Below are positions 20,045 through 27,213 of a DNA stretch of 34,451 nt, in pieces. This DNA is from Rhodospirillaceae bacterium (GTDB lineage Bacteria > Pseudomonadota > Alphaproteobacteria > Rhodospirillales > Casp-alpha2). The notes beneath the pieces were generated by a model. It searched no databases. It worked only from the letters and a program-made list of their open reading frames with translations, and had not been told where the DNA came from. The translations under genes were made by a program, and so were the position numbers. Location of the stretch: contig PALN01000026.1 of NCBI GenBank assembly GCA_002706405.1, forward strand, positions 1-34,451. The letters run 5' to 3'. Each line of letters starts with the position of its first letter. Positions within the stretch are counted from its first letter, which is position 1.

Positions 20045-21586
20045 TCAGTCGTCCTTCGGCTTTGATTTGGATTTGGTCTGCGGTTCGGGCTTCGCTTTAT
20101 CCGCGTGCGGGGGCGGGGCCGCGTCCGCCTCAGGGACGGCGGGCGCCGTCTCCGCCTTCTTGCGCCGCGACCGGCGCAGGCGGGCCCGGCGCAGCAGCAA
20201 CGCCCCCTTGCGCAATTGGCGCATGGAGCGCGAACGCGCCGTGCCGAAGGTTTCCGTGAGCATTTCCGTTTCCGGCGCATAGACCAGGCGGACCAGTTCG
20301 CCGCCCGACGCAACGCCTTCGTGGGCGATGGCCTGAATGCGCCGCGCCGTCACGACCCACAGCGGCGACAGGGCCAGGGACATCACCGTGACCGAGACGA
20401 CCAGTCGTGAATCGTCGGTGTCCAACACCCCCGCCGACACCCCGACCACGGACAGCAGGAACGAGAACTCGCCGATCTGCGCCAGCAGGACGCCGGACAG
20501 AAAGGCGCGGTCCCAGGGCTGACCCAGGGCCCGCAGGAAACCCACGTTGATGACGGTCTTGAACACGCTGACCAGGAAGAACAGCAACAGCACCCGGCCG
20601 AGGTTGTCCCAGATATAGGTCATGTCCAGCAGCAGCCCGATGGACAGGAAAAACACCATCATCAGGATGCTCTGGATCGGCACCACCGTTTCCGTGATCG
20701 GATGGCGCAGGGTCGAGTTACCGACGATCAACCCGGCGATGAAGGCGCCGTAGGCCGCCGACAGGCCCATGACGCCGGCGATCGACGCACATCCAAAGCA
20801 GAAGGTGAGCGCCGCCAGGGGGCGCAGATCGACATTGGGCAAGATGCGGTTGGTGAACGGCAGGACGACCTTGCGCCCGCGCGACAGATACCAGATCAGC
20901 CAGGCGAGGAAGACGATGGACAGCACGATCTTGGGGATCGTCATCCATTCGAATTGCCCGCCCTGCATGGCGCCCACCCACAACAGCATGGGCACCACGG
21001 CCAAATCCTGAGCGATCAGGATGCCGACCGTGACCCGTCCCGTGCGGGTGCGCAACTCGCCCAGGTCTTCCAACATCTTGACCACCACCGCCGTCGACGA
21101 CAGAGCGACCACGAAACCCAGCAGCACGGAAAGCGGCATGGACCAGTCGAAGATCTGTGAACACAACAAGGTCACGGCGACCGACGCCGTGATCTGGAAC
21201 GCCACGGTGAACACAGCCAGCCGCCACATGCGGCGGAACGAGCGCAGGGACAGTTCGAGCCCGACCAGGAACAGCAGCAGCAACACGCCCATTTCCGCGA
21301 GCAGTTCGAGGGAGCCCTGGTCCTTGACCACGCTGAGCCCCGACGGCCCCAGGATGACGCCCGCCAGGATGTAGCCGACGATGGCCGGTTGGCGCAGGCG
21401 GGTCATCAGCATGCCGCACAACAGCGCCGCCAGCACGACAAGGGCAATGCCGGTCAGGTCATTGCCATGGGCCGCATCCGACGCGGTCATGGCCTTCTCC
21501 GTGACCTCGGCCACCGCGTCGACGGCGGCGGCGCCGATCTCGGCGATCTTTTCCGGAAGCTCTTTCGGGGTTGCCTGAGGATCCAT
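20045..21586 (-). CDS. CPA2-family cation/proton antiporter (Kef-like)
   Basis: A protein of about 513 aa, made of some 12-13 hydrophobic helices in the monovalent cation:proton antiporter-2 fold and acting in the inner membrane. It lacks the large C-terminal RCK/TrkA-N domain of KefB/KefC. The tail after about residue 410 is short, basic then proline/lysine-rich, and probably cytoplasmic. Family-like segments are LRQPAIVGYILAGVILGPSGL near residue 65 and VALSSTAVVVKML, the latter in the ion-binding helix region. The substrate ion (K+ or Na+) cannot be told. The ATG at 21586 is chosen. A GTG 6 bases upstream is in frame, and neither has a strong ribosome binding site. Confidence 0.92.
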   Translation of the reverse strand: MDPQATPKELPEKIAEIGAAAVDAVAEVTEKAMTASDAAHGNDLTGIALVVLAALLCGMLMTRLRQPAIVGYILAGVILGPSGLSVVKDQGSLELLAEMGVLLLLFLVGLELSLRSFRRMWRLAVFTVAFQITASVAVTLLCSQIFDWSMPLSVLLGFVVALSSTAVVVKMLEDLGELRTRTGRVTVGILIAQDLAVVPMLLWVGAMQGGQFEWMTIPKIVLSIVFLAWLIWYLSRGRKVVLPFTNRILPNVDLRPLAALTFCFGCASIAGVMGLSAAYGAFIAGLIVGNSTLRHPITETVVPIQSILMMVFFLSIGLLLDMTYIWDNLGRVLLLFFLVSVFKTVINVGFLRALGQPWDRAFLSGVLLAQIGEFSFLLSVVGVSAGVLDTDDSRLVVSVTVMSLALSPLWVVTARRIQAIAHEGVASGGELVRLVYAPETEMLTETFGTARSRSMRQLRKGALLLRRARLRRSRRKKAETAPAVPEADAAPPPHADKAKPEPQTKSKSKPKDD

Positions 21587-21642
21587 GGACACAGGTTAGC
21601 ATTTCCCCGGCATCGCTCCACATGGTGATTGAGAGACGGCCC

Positions 21643-22731
21643 CTAAAACAGCGACATCTGCGCCGTGTCCGGCAGCGGTCGTTTGAACAGGTCGCAACGC
21701 AGCGGCCGGCTGCCGGAGCGTCCTTGGTCCAGGCCGGCGCGCTTGAGCGCGGCCTTGAAGCGGGCGGCCAGCAATTGGGCCTCGATCCCCGTGCCGGTCT
21801 GGCGGGTCCCCCATTCGGCACGGTAAAGGGCGCCGTCACGGCTGGCCTTGACGCGGTTCAGAACCCGTTCCGCCCGGTCGGGGTAATGGGTCTCCAGCCA
21901 TTCCCGGAACAGGTCCGCGACCTCCCCCGGCAGGCGCAGCAGGATGTAGCCCGCCGCCGTCGCGCCGGCCGCCGCCGCTTCGGCGATGATGGCGTCCAGC
22001 TCCATATCGTTGAGCGCCGGAATCATGGGGGCCGCCAGCACGGTCACGGGCACCCCCGCCGCGGCCAGGCCGGCGATGGCGCGAAGCCGCTTGGCCGGGG
22101 TCGGCGCCCGGGGCTCCAAGGCCCGCGCCAAGCTGCGGTCGAGGGTCGTCACGGACACGGCGACGGCGGCCAGGCCTTTTGCCGCCATGGGCGCCAGAAT
22201 GTCGAGATCGCGCAACACCAGATCCGACTTGGTGGTGATGGAAACGGGATGGTCGCAGGCGGCCAGAACCTCAAGCACCGCGCGGGTGATGCCGAGCCGC
22301 CGTTCGATGGGCTGATAGGGATCCGTATTGGCGCCCAATTGCAGGGTTTGGCAGCGGTAGGACCGGGCCGCGAGTTCGGCCCGCAGCAAGGCCGCCGCGT
22401 CATGCTTGGCGAACAGCTGGGTCTCGAAATCAAGCCCCGGCGACAGGCCCAGATAGGCATGGCTCGGTCGGGCGAAACAGTAGACGCAGCCGTGTTCACA
22501 CCCCCGGTAGGGGTTGAGCGAGCGGTCGAAGGGAATATCGGGGGACGTGTTGCGCGCGATCACCCGGCGCGCCGTATCGGCCATCACCTGGGTACGCAGC
22601 GGTGGCAGGTCGCCGTCATCGGACCAGCCGTCGTCCACGGCTTCCCGCGTCAGGCTTTCGAACCGCCCCTCATGGTTCGAGACGGCCCCCCGGCCCTTGA
22701 TGGCCTCGCCGGATTTGCGCGCTGCGGACAT
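21643..22731 (-). CDS. PA0069-family radical SAM protein
   Basis: A 362-aa radical SAM protein. The [4Fe-4S] motif is CEHGCVYC (C-x3-C-x2-C) in NPYRGCEHGCVYCFARPSH, at about residues 78-85, followed by QLGANTDPYQPIERRLGITR and SITTKSDLVLRDLDIL. This layout matches the PA0069 group, which is related to spore photoproduct lyase (SplB) but without an established function. The TTG at 22749 could extend it by 6 residues. The ATG at 22731 is preferred because it starts next to the conserved GRGAVSN segment. It is not of the ArsS/selenodomain type, so it is probably not the radical SAM partner of the transferase pair about 1.5 kb away. Confidence 0.9.
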   Translation of the reverse strand: MSAARKSGEAIKGRGAVSNHEGRFESLTREAVDDGWSDDGDLPPLRTQVMADTARRVIARNTSPDIPFDRSLNPYRGCEHGCVYCFARPSHAYLGLSPGLDFETQLFAKHDAAALLRAELAARSYRCQTLQLGANTDPYQPIERRLGITRAVLEVLAACDHPVSITTKSDLVLRDLDILAPMAAKGLAAVAVSVTTLDRSLARALEPRAPTPAKRLRAIAGLAAAGVPVTVLAAPMIPALNDMELDAIIAEAAAAGATAAGYILLRLPGEVADLFREWLETHYPDRAERVLNRVKASRDGALYRAEWGTRQTGTGIEAQLLAARFKAALKRAGLDQGRSGSRPLRCDLFKRPLPDTAQMSLF

Positions 22732-22863
22732 GGCGAAAGGGTACGGCAATATACGAACATTTCAAGAACATTTATGCCGGACAGCCGCCTGAAGAATGCC
22801 CCCGGCATTCGCCGAGTTCCCTCGCTTGCGCCCCTTATCTGCGATATGATTGCCTTCGGCAGC

Positions 22864-22869
22864 AAGGAG
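22864..22869 (+). promoter_or_regulatory. Ribosome binding site supporting a TTG start at 22876
   Basis: AAGGAG ends 6 bases before TTG. The alternative in-frame ATG at 22846 has no ribosome binding site. Confidence 0.5.
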
Positions 22870-22875
22870 ACCGAT

Positions 22876-23097
22876 TTGCCCAATTTCCATATCTACCCCG
22901 TCGCTGACGGGGATTCGTTCTGGGTCAAGGCCTCGAGCAGCGAAGAAGCCCGCAAGCTGATCACCCTGAACGTACCGGACGCCGCCAATGCGACGGAATC
23001 GTCCCAGTACCGCTGTGAGGAGGACGATCAGAAATCCCCGCCCCACGGCCTGATCTATCATCAGGCGGGCCGCCCGATCACCATTACCCGGCGCTGA
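22876..23097 (+). CDS. Small uncharacterised protein, 73 aa
   Basis: I do not recognise this protein. The sequence (NFHIYPVADGDSFWVKASSSEEARKLITLNVPDAANATESSQYRC) looks like a compact alpha/beta domain with a helix of the SEEAR type, found in many small adaptor-like proteins, followed by an acidic stretch and a basic C-terminus. It has one cysteine and no signal peptide. The reading frame stays open far upstream only because of antisense G+C bias over the radical SAM gene. A TTG at 22876 with a proper ribosome binding site is the likely start. It is divergent from the radical SAM gene. Confidence 0.6.
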   Translation: MPNFHIYPVADGDSFWVKASSSEEARKLITLNVPDAANATESSQYRCEEDDQKSPPHGLIYHQAGRPITITRR

Positions 23098-23256
23098 ATC
23101 CGGCCCATCCGCTTGCGCGGTGGATCCCAATCGCCCACATACTTGTGACAAGAGTCCCGGTGACAGGGCCGGTTCGGTTTGTTAAAGTTTCGTCATGGAT
23201 AAGGACCGGGCCTGTTCCGGTGCGACCGCGGAATAACGTGATCTGGGCAGCGGCAC

Positions 23257-23379
23257 ATGAGCAAGATCAAGGAAATCATCGACGGCATCCTCGACGGCTT
23301 GGCCGAACTGCTGGCCCCGCCGCCGGCGCCGGTGCCGATCCCCGTGCGCAATCGCCCGCAGCAGCGCCCCCGGCGCTGA
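23257..23379 (+). CDS. Putative 40-aa microprotein with amphipathic helix and proline-rich tail
   Basis: The ORF begins MSKIKEIIDGILDGLAELLA, a regular amphipathic helix, and then has an alanine/proline repeat and a basic RNRPQQRPRR end. The composition is what a membrane- or protein-associating peptide might have. It lies in a 317-bp stretch between two larger genes and ends 35 bp before the transferase start, on the same strand. The upstream CGGCAC gives no convincing ribosome binding site. It could be a chance ORF. The rest of this gap (23098-23256 and 23380-23414) shows nothing else I can support. Confidence 0.4.
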   Translation: MSKIKEIIDGILDGLAELLAPPPAPVPIPVRNRPQQRPRR

Positions 23380-23414
23380 CCCCCGGACCCCTCGCCCCTG
23401 TGCATGAGACGCCG

Positions 23415-24149
23415 ATGACGCGCTGCCATCGGAGCCCCGCCCCGCCGCCCGCCACCGAACCAAGCGCGGCGCCGCCGACCCTCAGCATCGTCATCCCGAC
23501 CTTGAATGCGGCCGCCGACCTGGGCCGCACCCTGGACAGTCTGTCCGGCGGCGGCATCGATTTCGAGGTCATCATCGCCGACGGCGGATCGACCGACGCA
23601 ACCCAGCGGATCGCCCGCGCCTTCGGCGCCAAGATCGTCGCAGCCCCCCGCGGGCGCGGCCCGCAGCTTGCCGCCGGCGCGGCGGCGGCGGCGGCCCCTT
23701 GGCTGTTGTTCCTGCATGCGGACAGTGCCCTGCAACGGGGCTGGCAGATCATCCTGCGCGGCTTTACCGGCAATGGGGACAACCACTTCCGCGCCGGATA
23801 CTTCCAATTAATCCTGGACGATCCGGCGCCGCAAGCCCGGCGGGTGGAAGACCTGGCCAACTGGCGGGCGAAAGCTCTGGGCCTGCCCTACGGCGATCAG
23901 GGATTGGTGATCTCGCGCCCGTTTTACGACTTCCTCAAAGGCTACAATCCCCTGCCGTTGATGGAGGATGTCGATCTGGTGCGCCGCATCGGCAGCAAGC
24001 GCCTGACCCCGCTGCCCTCGGCCGTCACGACATCGGCCTTGCGCTACCGCAGGAACGGCTGGTGGCTGCGCCCGCTACGCAACCTGTTGTGCCTGGGTCT
24101 GTTCTATGCCGGCCTGCCGCCCCGCTGGATCGAGCGGCTGTACCGGTGA
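23415..24149 (+). CDS. Family 2 glycosyltransferase, rSAM/selenodomain-associated transferase 2 type
   Basis: A 244-aa GT-A glycosyltransferase. The nucleotide-sugar fold begins at about residue 22 with LSIVIPTLNAAADLGRTLDSL, followed by IIADGGSTDATQRIA, LLFLHADSAL (the DxD-like position) and YGDQGLVISRPFYDFLKGYNPLPLMEDVDLVRRI. This matches the TIGR04283-type transferase, usually found beside a TIGR04282-type partner, which overlaps it here by 4 bases. Families of this pair have been associated with arsenosugar synthesis, but no arsenic genes are nearby. The ATG at 23415 was chosen. A GTG at 23400 is in frame and possible. Confidence 0.85.
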   Translation: MTRCHRSPAPPPATEPSAAPPTLSIVIPTLNAAADLGRTLDSLSGGGIDFEVIIADGGSTDATQRIARAFGAKIVAAPRGRGPQLAAGAAAAAAPWLLFLHADSALQRGWQIILRGFTGNGDNHFRAGYFQLILDDPAPQARRVEDLANWRAKALGLPYGDQGLVISRPFYDFLKGYNPLPLMEDVDLVRRIGSKRLTPLPSAVTTSALRYRRNGWWLRPLRNLLCLGLFYAGLPPRWIERLYR

Positions 24150-24757
24150 CGACGCGGGCCCTGCAAAATCACCTGGTCATCTTCGCCAAGGCGCCGCGCC
24201 TGGGCCGCGTGAAATCGCGCCTGGCCCGCCACATCGGCGGCGTCGGCGCCTGGGGCTTCTACCGGGGCATGCTGGCGGGGCTGACGCGGCGCATGGGACG
24301 GGATCGGCGCTGGCGCTGCTGGCTCGCCGTATCGCCGGACCGCACCGTATTCGACCGCGCCCTGTGGCACCGGGCCGCACCGGGAGCTACGGCCTTCATG
24401 AGCCAGGGAGACGGCGATCTGGGCGCCCGCATGGCCCGGGTCATGGCGGTGTTGCCGCCGGGGCCGGTGGTGCTGGTCGGATCGGACATTCCCGGTATTC
24501 GCCCGGCCATGATCGCCCGCGCGTTCAAGTTGCTGGGCCGTCATGACGCCGTATTCGGCCCGGCGCCCGACGGCGGCTTCTGGCTGGTCGGGCTCAAACG
24601 ACGCCCCCACTTCCGCGACCCGTTCCGGGACGTGCGCTGGTCGACGGACCGCGCACTCGCCGATACCCGGGCCAATCTTGATGGCCTGAGCATCGCCCTG
24701 ATCGACGAACTGGAAGATGTCGACGACGGCCCATCCTTCGCGCGGCGGCGGAACTGA
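24146..24757 (+). CDS. rSAM/selenodomain-associated transferase 1-type protein (TIGR04282-like)
   Basis: A 203-aa protein with a nucleotidyltransferase-like GT-A fold. The N-terminal LVIFAKAPRLGRVKSRLA is the hallmark of the TIGR04282/CofC-like group. GDLGARM and VVLVGSDIPGI supply the binding loops, and GPAPDGGFWLVGLKR is also typical. The start is a GTG in a GTGA overlap with the stop of the preceding transferase, so the two are translationally coupled and likely work in one pathway. The frame extends far upstream, but that part is antisense-like and does not belong to the protein. Substrates are unknown. Confidence 0.88.
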   Translation: MTTRALQNHLVIFAKAPRLGRVKSRLARHIGGVGAWGFYRGMLAGLTRRMGRDRRWRCWLAVSPDRTVFDRALWHRAAPGATAFMSQGDGDLGARMARVMAVLPPGPVVLVGSDIPGIRPAMIARAFKLLGRHDAVFGPAPDGGFWLVGLKRRPHFRDPFRDVRWSTDRALADTRANLDGLSIALIDELEDVDDGPSFARRRN

Positions 24758-24773
24758 AGAACCGAAAGCCGGG

Positions 24774-25262
24774 TTAGACCGTGTCGGCGCAGGTGGCGGG
24801 CGGGGCCTCGGTCTCGCTGGCATGGGCCTGCAGACGCACCCCGTTGATCAGGGTGCGGCCCAGGGCCCGGTTGAAACGCACCGTCAAACGCTGTCCCAGG
24901 CTGCCGGTCAGGGCTTCCTTCCAGGTGGCCTGATACAACACGTTGCGCGAGACCTCGCTGTTCACCGCCGAGACCAGCCGCGGCATCAAGCGGCAAACGG
25001 CATCCCGCGCGTCGCCGTCGGGTACGTCGATGGCGATGGAGACGATCAATGTCTTGTCTTCGTTCTTTTTCTTCTTGAGCGTCCAACCGCCGATATGAAC
25101 CGAGATCGGCGCCATGCGGACGACGGACGGGCCCGGGTCCGGAGCGGGGCCCGCCGCCCCCGTGAACGAGGCGTCAAACCCCATGCCGATGGCGGCGACC
25201 GACCCCACCGTGCCGGCGGCAACGGTGCTGGCGATCACAACGCTTTTGATAAATCCCGGCAT
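24774..25262 (-). CDS. Single-pass membrane protein of unknown function, tandem paralogue B
   Basis: A 162-aa protein with an N-terminal hydrophobic segment (residues about 4-27, an anchor or signal) and a soluble, probably periplasmic, domain. The domain VVRMAPISVHIGGWTLKKKK, then a beta-rich IVSIAIDVPDG, CRLMPRLVSAVN, an amphipathic helix and RFNRALGRTLINGVRLQAHA, repeats the layout of the next gene upstream. The order of strands and helix is loosely reminiscent of the FliL C-terminal domain, but I saw no flagellar genes here and the match is weak. GGAGAGGATGC precedes the ATG. Cysteines in CRLMPRL and near the C-terminus are shared with the paralogue and may form a disulfide. Confidence 0.7.
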   Translation of the reverse strand: MPGFIKSVVIASTVAAGTVGSVAAIGMGFDASFTGAAGPAPDPGPSVVRMAPISVHIGGWTLKKKKNEDKTLIVSIAIDVPDGDARDAVCRLMPRLVSAVNSEVSRNVLYQATWKEALTGSLGQRLTVRFNRALGRTLINGVRLQAHASETEAPPATCADTV

Positions 25263-25272
25263 GCATCCTCTC

Positions 25273-25293
25273 CGAACTGTCTTCGGAAGTTCG
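25273..25293. repeat. Short inverted repeat just upstream of paralogue B
   Basis: CGAACT and AGTTCG arms are separated by 9 bases, a few bases before the ribosome binding site of the gene starting at 25262. It may be a small operator or leader hairpin. Confidence 0.3.
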
Positions 25294-25451
25294 ACCGTAT
25301 TCTTGATTTCATTTTCTTGGTGATTCACGCGGGCCATCGCCCAGCGAGCACGGGCAAAAGGATACCGTGCATCGCCCCGCTGACAATTACGCCAAAGGTC
25401 CAGGTGCCGCAGGGCCGTTCGGCCCACGGGGAAAGCTTCGATTCAAGCCGG

Positions 25452-25943
25452 TCAGGTCGATTCCGGACAGTTGGTCGCGGGGATGTCTTTCTTGTCCTGA
25501 TAGGCGGTCAGGAACACATCCTCCACCACATGCAGGCCCAACGCCTTGTTGAAGCGTTGCTGCAACTGGCCGGTCAGGTTCTTGGGCAGCGCGTCCCGGG
25601 CATTGCCCGAATAATTGACCAAATTGGCAAAGACCGTGTTCAGGGAAGATACCAGGCGCGGCATCAGCTGGCAGACCTTGGCGACGTTATGGCTGCCGGT
25701 CACCCGCATGGCGACGGACACCAGAAGCACGCTGGCCTTGTCCTTGCTTTTCAGGCTGTAGCCGCCGACCTGCACGGCCTGCGGGCGCATGCGCACGGTA
25801 TGGACCTTGTTGTCCTGAACCACGGCGGCATTGGGGGATGCGCTCGGCTGAGAGCTGACCCAAATTCCAAGAGCAGCGACACCGCCGATCAGCAGGATCG
25901 ACGCACCCATGCCGATCAACAGGCTTTTCATGAACTTGTCCAT
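25452..25943 (-). CDS. Single-pass membrane protein of unknown function, tandem paralogue A
   Basis: A 163-aa protein with one N-terminal membrane helix (SLLIGMGASILLIGGVAALGIWV) and a periplasmic-type domain. TVRMRPQAVQVGGYSLKSK, LLVSVAMRV, VCQLMPRLVSSLN, RFNKALG and a final ATNC are shared with the gene at 24774, so the two arose by tandem duplication. The family is unknown to me. A GTG at 25961 is in frame, but AAGGGGG stands in front of the ATG at 25943 and decides the start. It is separated from its paralogue by 189 bp. The 306-bp stretch upstream of it, to 26249, has no gene. It is AT-rich in its first half and holds DnaA-box-like sites, a small inverted repeat and a terminator. Confidence 0.7.
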   Translation of the reverse strand: MDKFMKSLLIGMGASILLIGGVAALGIWVSSQPSASPNAAVVQDNKVHTVRMRPQAVQVGGYSLKSKDKASVLLVSVAMRVTGSHNVAKVCQLMPRLVSSLNTVFANLVNYSGNARDALPKNLTGQLQQRFNKALGLHVVEDVFLTAYQDKKDIPATNCPEST

Positions 25944-26007
25944 CGGGTCCCCCTTAGACACGGCAAATTCAGTACGAGAATAATACCGAAACTATAGCGT
26001 AATGGGC

Positions 26008-26022
26008 GCGGAAAAATTCCGC
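26008..26022. repeat. Small perfect inverted repeat GCGGAA-AAA-TTCCGC
   Basis: 6-bp arms around AAA, in the AT-rich stretch upstream of paralogue A. It is a possible regulator site. It has no terminator-like T tract. Confidence 0.3.
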
Positions 26023-26094
26023 TTCCACCACAACCGGAAGGATAGGGGATAAAACTTTCAGGAAACTGACATTTTTCAGATTCACGAAGATCGG

Positions 26095-26127
26095 TTTTCC
26101 ACAACGCGTTTCCCGTTCTGTGGATAA
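26095..26127. promoter_or_regulatory. Two facing DnaA-box-like sequences
   Basis: TTTTCCACA at 26095-26103 (one mismatch to TTATCCACA) and TGTGGATAA at 26119-26127 (exact on the minus strand) face each other, 15 bp apart. GGGGATAA nearby at about 26046-26053 is a weaker third match. It is probably a DnaA-responsive promoter or chance. See findings. Confidence 0.4.
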
Positions 26128-26172
26128 CCCGGGCCTCCAGAAGGGGCGAATCGGCATCGGCGCCCGGACGGC

Positions 26173-26212
26173 AAAACGCCGGCGAAGGCCCGTCCCCCCC
26201 CGCCGGCGTTTC
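26173..26212 (-). terminator. Intrinsic terminator after the small secreted protein gene
   Basis: AAACGCCGGCG and CGCCGGCGTTT form a perfect 11-bp stem around a 16-nt loop. Read on the minus strand it ends in TTTT, 38 bp beyond the stop codon at 26250. Confidence 0.75.
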
Positions 26213-26249
26213 GATCATGCCATCGACGGGACTGTCGCCCCGCCGGGTT

Positions 26250-26528
26250 CTATTTCGTCGGCGCCAGAAAGCTCAGGGCTTTCGCCACGCTGTCACAGGC
26301 CACATCGTTCATCTTCGACCTGACGGCCATCTTGGCCTTGTCGATGTTCTTGTTGAAGCCGCGTGACGCGGTCTTGTCCAGGCCCGGCTTGGCCATCTTG
26401 AAGTCCCCTTCGGCGGCCTTGATGGCGGCCTTGGGATCGTCCATGCAGTCCTTGGCATGGGCCGCCGTGGTCAAGGCGGCAGACGACAGCATCACGGCAA
26501 CCGCCGCAATCGGCAATGCGAAGCGCAT
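26250..26528 (-). CDS. Small secreted helical protein, function unknown
   Basis: A 92-aa protein with a clear Sec signal peptide, MRFALPIAAVAVMLSSAALTTAAHA, cleaved before KDC. The mature part of about 67 residues is helical and lysine-rich (MDDPKAAIKAAEGDFKMAKPGLDK), with two cysteines, one near each end, that could bridge. I do not recognise the family. The ATG at 26528 was chosen because the signal peptide starts there. The frame is open further upstream, but that part is not protein-like. A strong terminator follows, so it is probably monocistronic. Confidence 0.7.
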   Translation of the reverse strand: MRFALPIAAVAVMLSSAALTTAAHAKDCMDDPKAAIKAAEGDFKMAKPGLDKTASRGFNKNIDKAKMAVRSKMNDVACDSVAKALSFLAPTK

Positions 26529-26685
26529 CTCTTGAGTTCTCCGATGGATACGTTGCGGCCCGTGTTGGCCCTGCCGTCCCGGCACCGGGCGCGCGGCCGC
26601 TTTTCCGCCACGGATTTGGCGCCCGACCGGGCCGATCGTCAATATGGATTTTTTGCTGGCCGGGCCCGCGTTTTAGGCATCCCGC

Positions 26686-27213
26686 CTAGGCCTGATGTTC
26701 CTTCAGGCGCGGCATCAGTTCGACGAAGTTGCAGGGCTTGTGACGGATGTCCAGTTGGTGGACCAGGATCTCGTCCCAGCCGTCCTTGCAAGCCCCGGTC
26801 GAGCCCGGCAGCACGAAGATATAGGTGCCGTTCGCGACCCCGGCAGACGCCCGGGATTGGATGGTCGAGGATTTGATCTTCTGATAGCTGATCCAGCGGA
26901 ACATCTCGCCGAAGCCGGGGATGATCTTTTCCGCGACGGCGTCGAGCGCTTCCGGCGTGACATCGCGGCCGGTCACGCCGGTGCCGCCGGTCGAAATGAT
27001 GCAGTCGATGTCGGGATCATTGATCCAGGCGCGGAACTGATCGGCGATCAGGGCGGCATCGTCCTTGACGATCTTACGGTCGGCCAGCTTGTGTCCGGCG
27101 GCGGTCAGGCGCTCGACCAGGGTATCGCCCGAACGATCGTCCGCCAGGGTGCGCGTGTCCGATACGGTCAGGACCGCAATGTTAACGGGCAGAAATTCCG
27201 TCTCTTGGCTCAT
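26686..27213 (-). CDS. moaB: Molybdenum cofactor biosynthesis protein MoaB
   Basis: A 175-aa MoaB/MogA-type protein expected to adenylylate molybdopterin before metal insertion. The MoCF-binding fold is clear: [23 protein letters not shown], then [20 protein letters not shown] with the nucleotide-binding GGTG, and [20 protein letters not shown]. Length and lack of a gephyrin-type extension favour MoaB over MogA. The first 32 bases overlap the 3' end of the lytic transglycosylase gene, so translation may be coupled, although the two functions are unrelated. GGAGG lies about 12 bases before the ATG. Confidence 0.94.
   Translation of the reverse strand: MSQETEFLPVNIAVLTVSDTRTLADDRSGDTLVERLTAAGHKLADRKIVKDDAALIADQFRAWINDPDIDCIISTGGTGVTGRDVTPEALDAVAEKIIPGFGEMFRWISYQKIKSSTIQSRASAGVANGTYIFVLPGSTGACKDGWDEILVHQLDIRHKPCNFVELMPRLKEHQA

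Noticed and set aside
21571..22840. Long open frame antisense to the radical SAM gene that runs into the small gene at 22876
   Set aside because: Only the last 73 codons look like protein and have a proper ribosome binding site. The rest is antisense shadow.
25962..26249. Chromosomal replication origin
   Set aside because: There are only two or three DnaA-like boxes, and no dnaA, parAB, gidAB or hemE neighbourhood.
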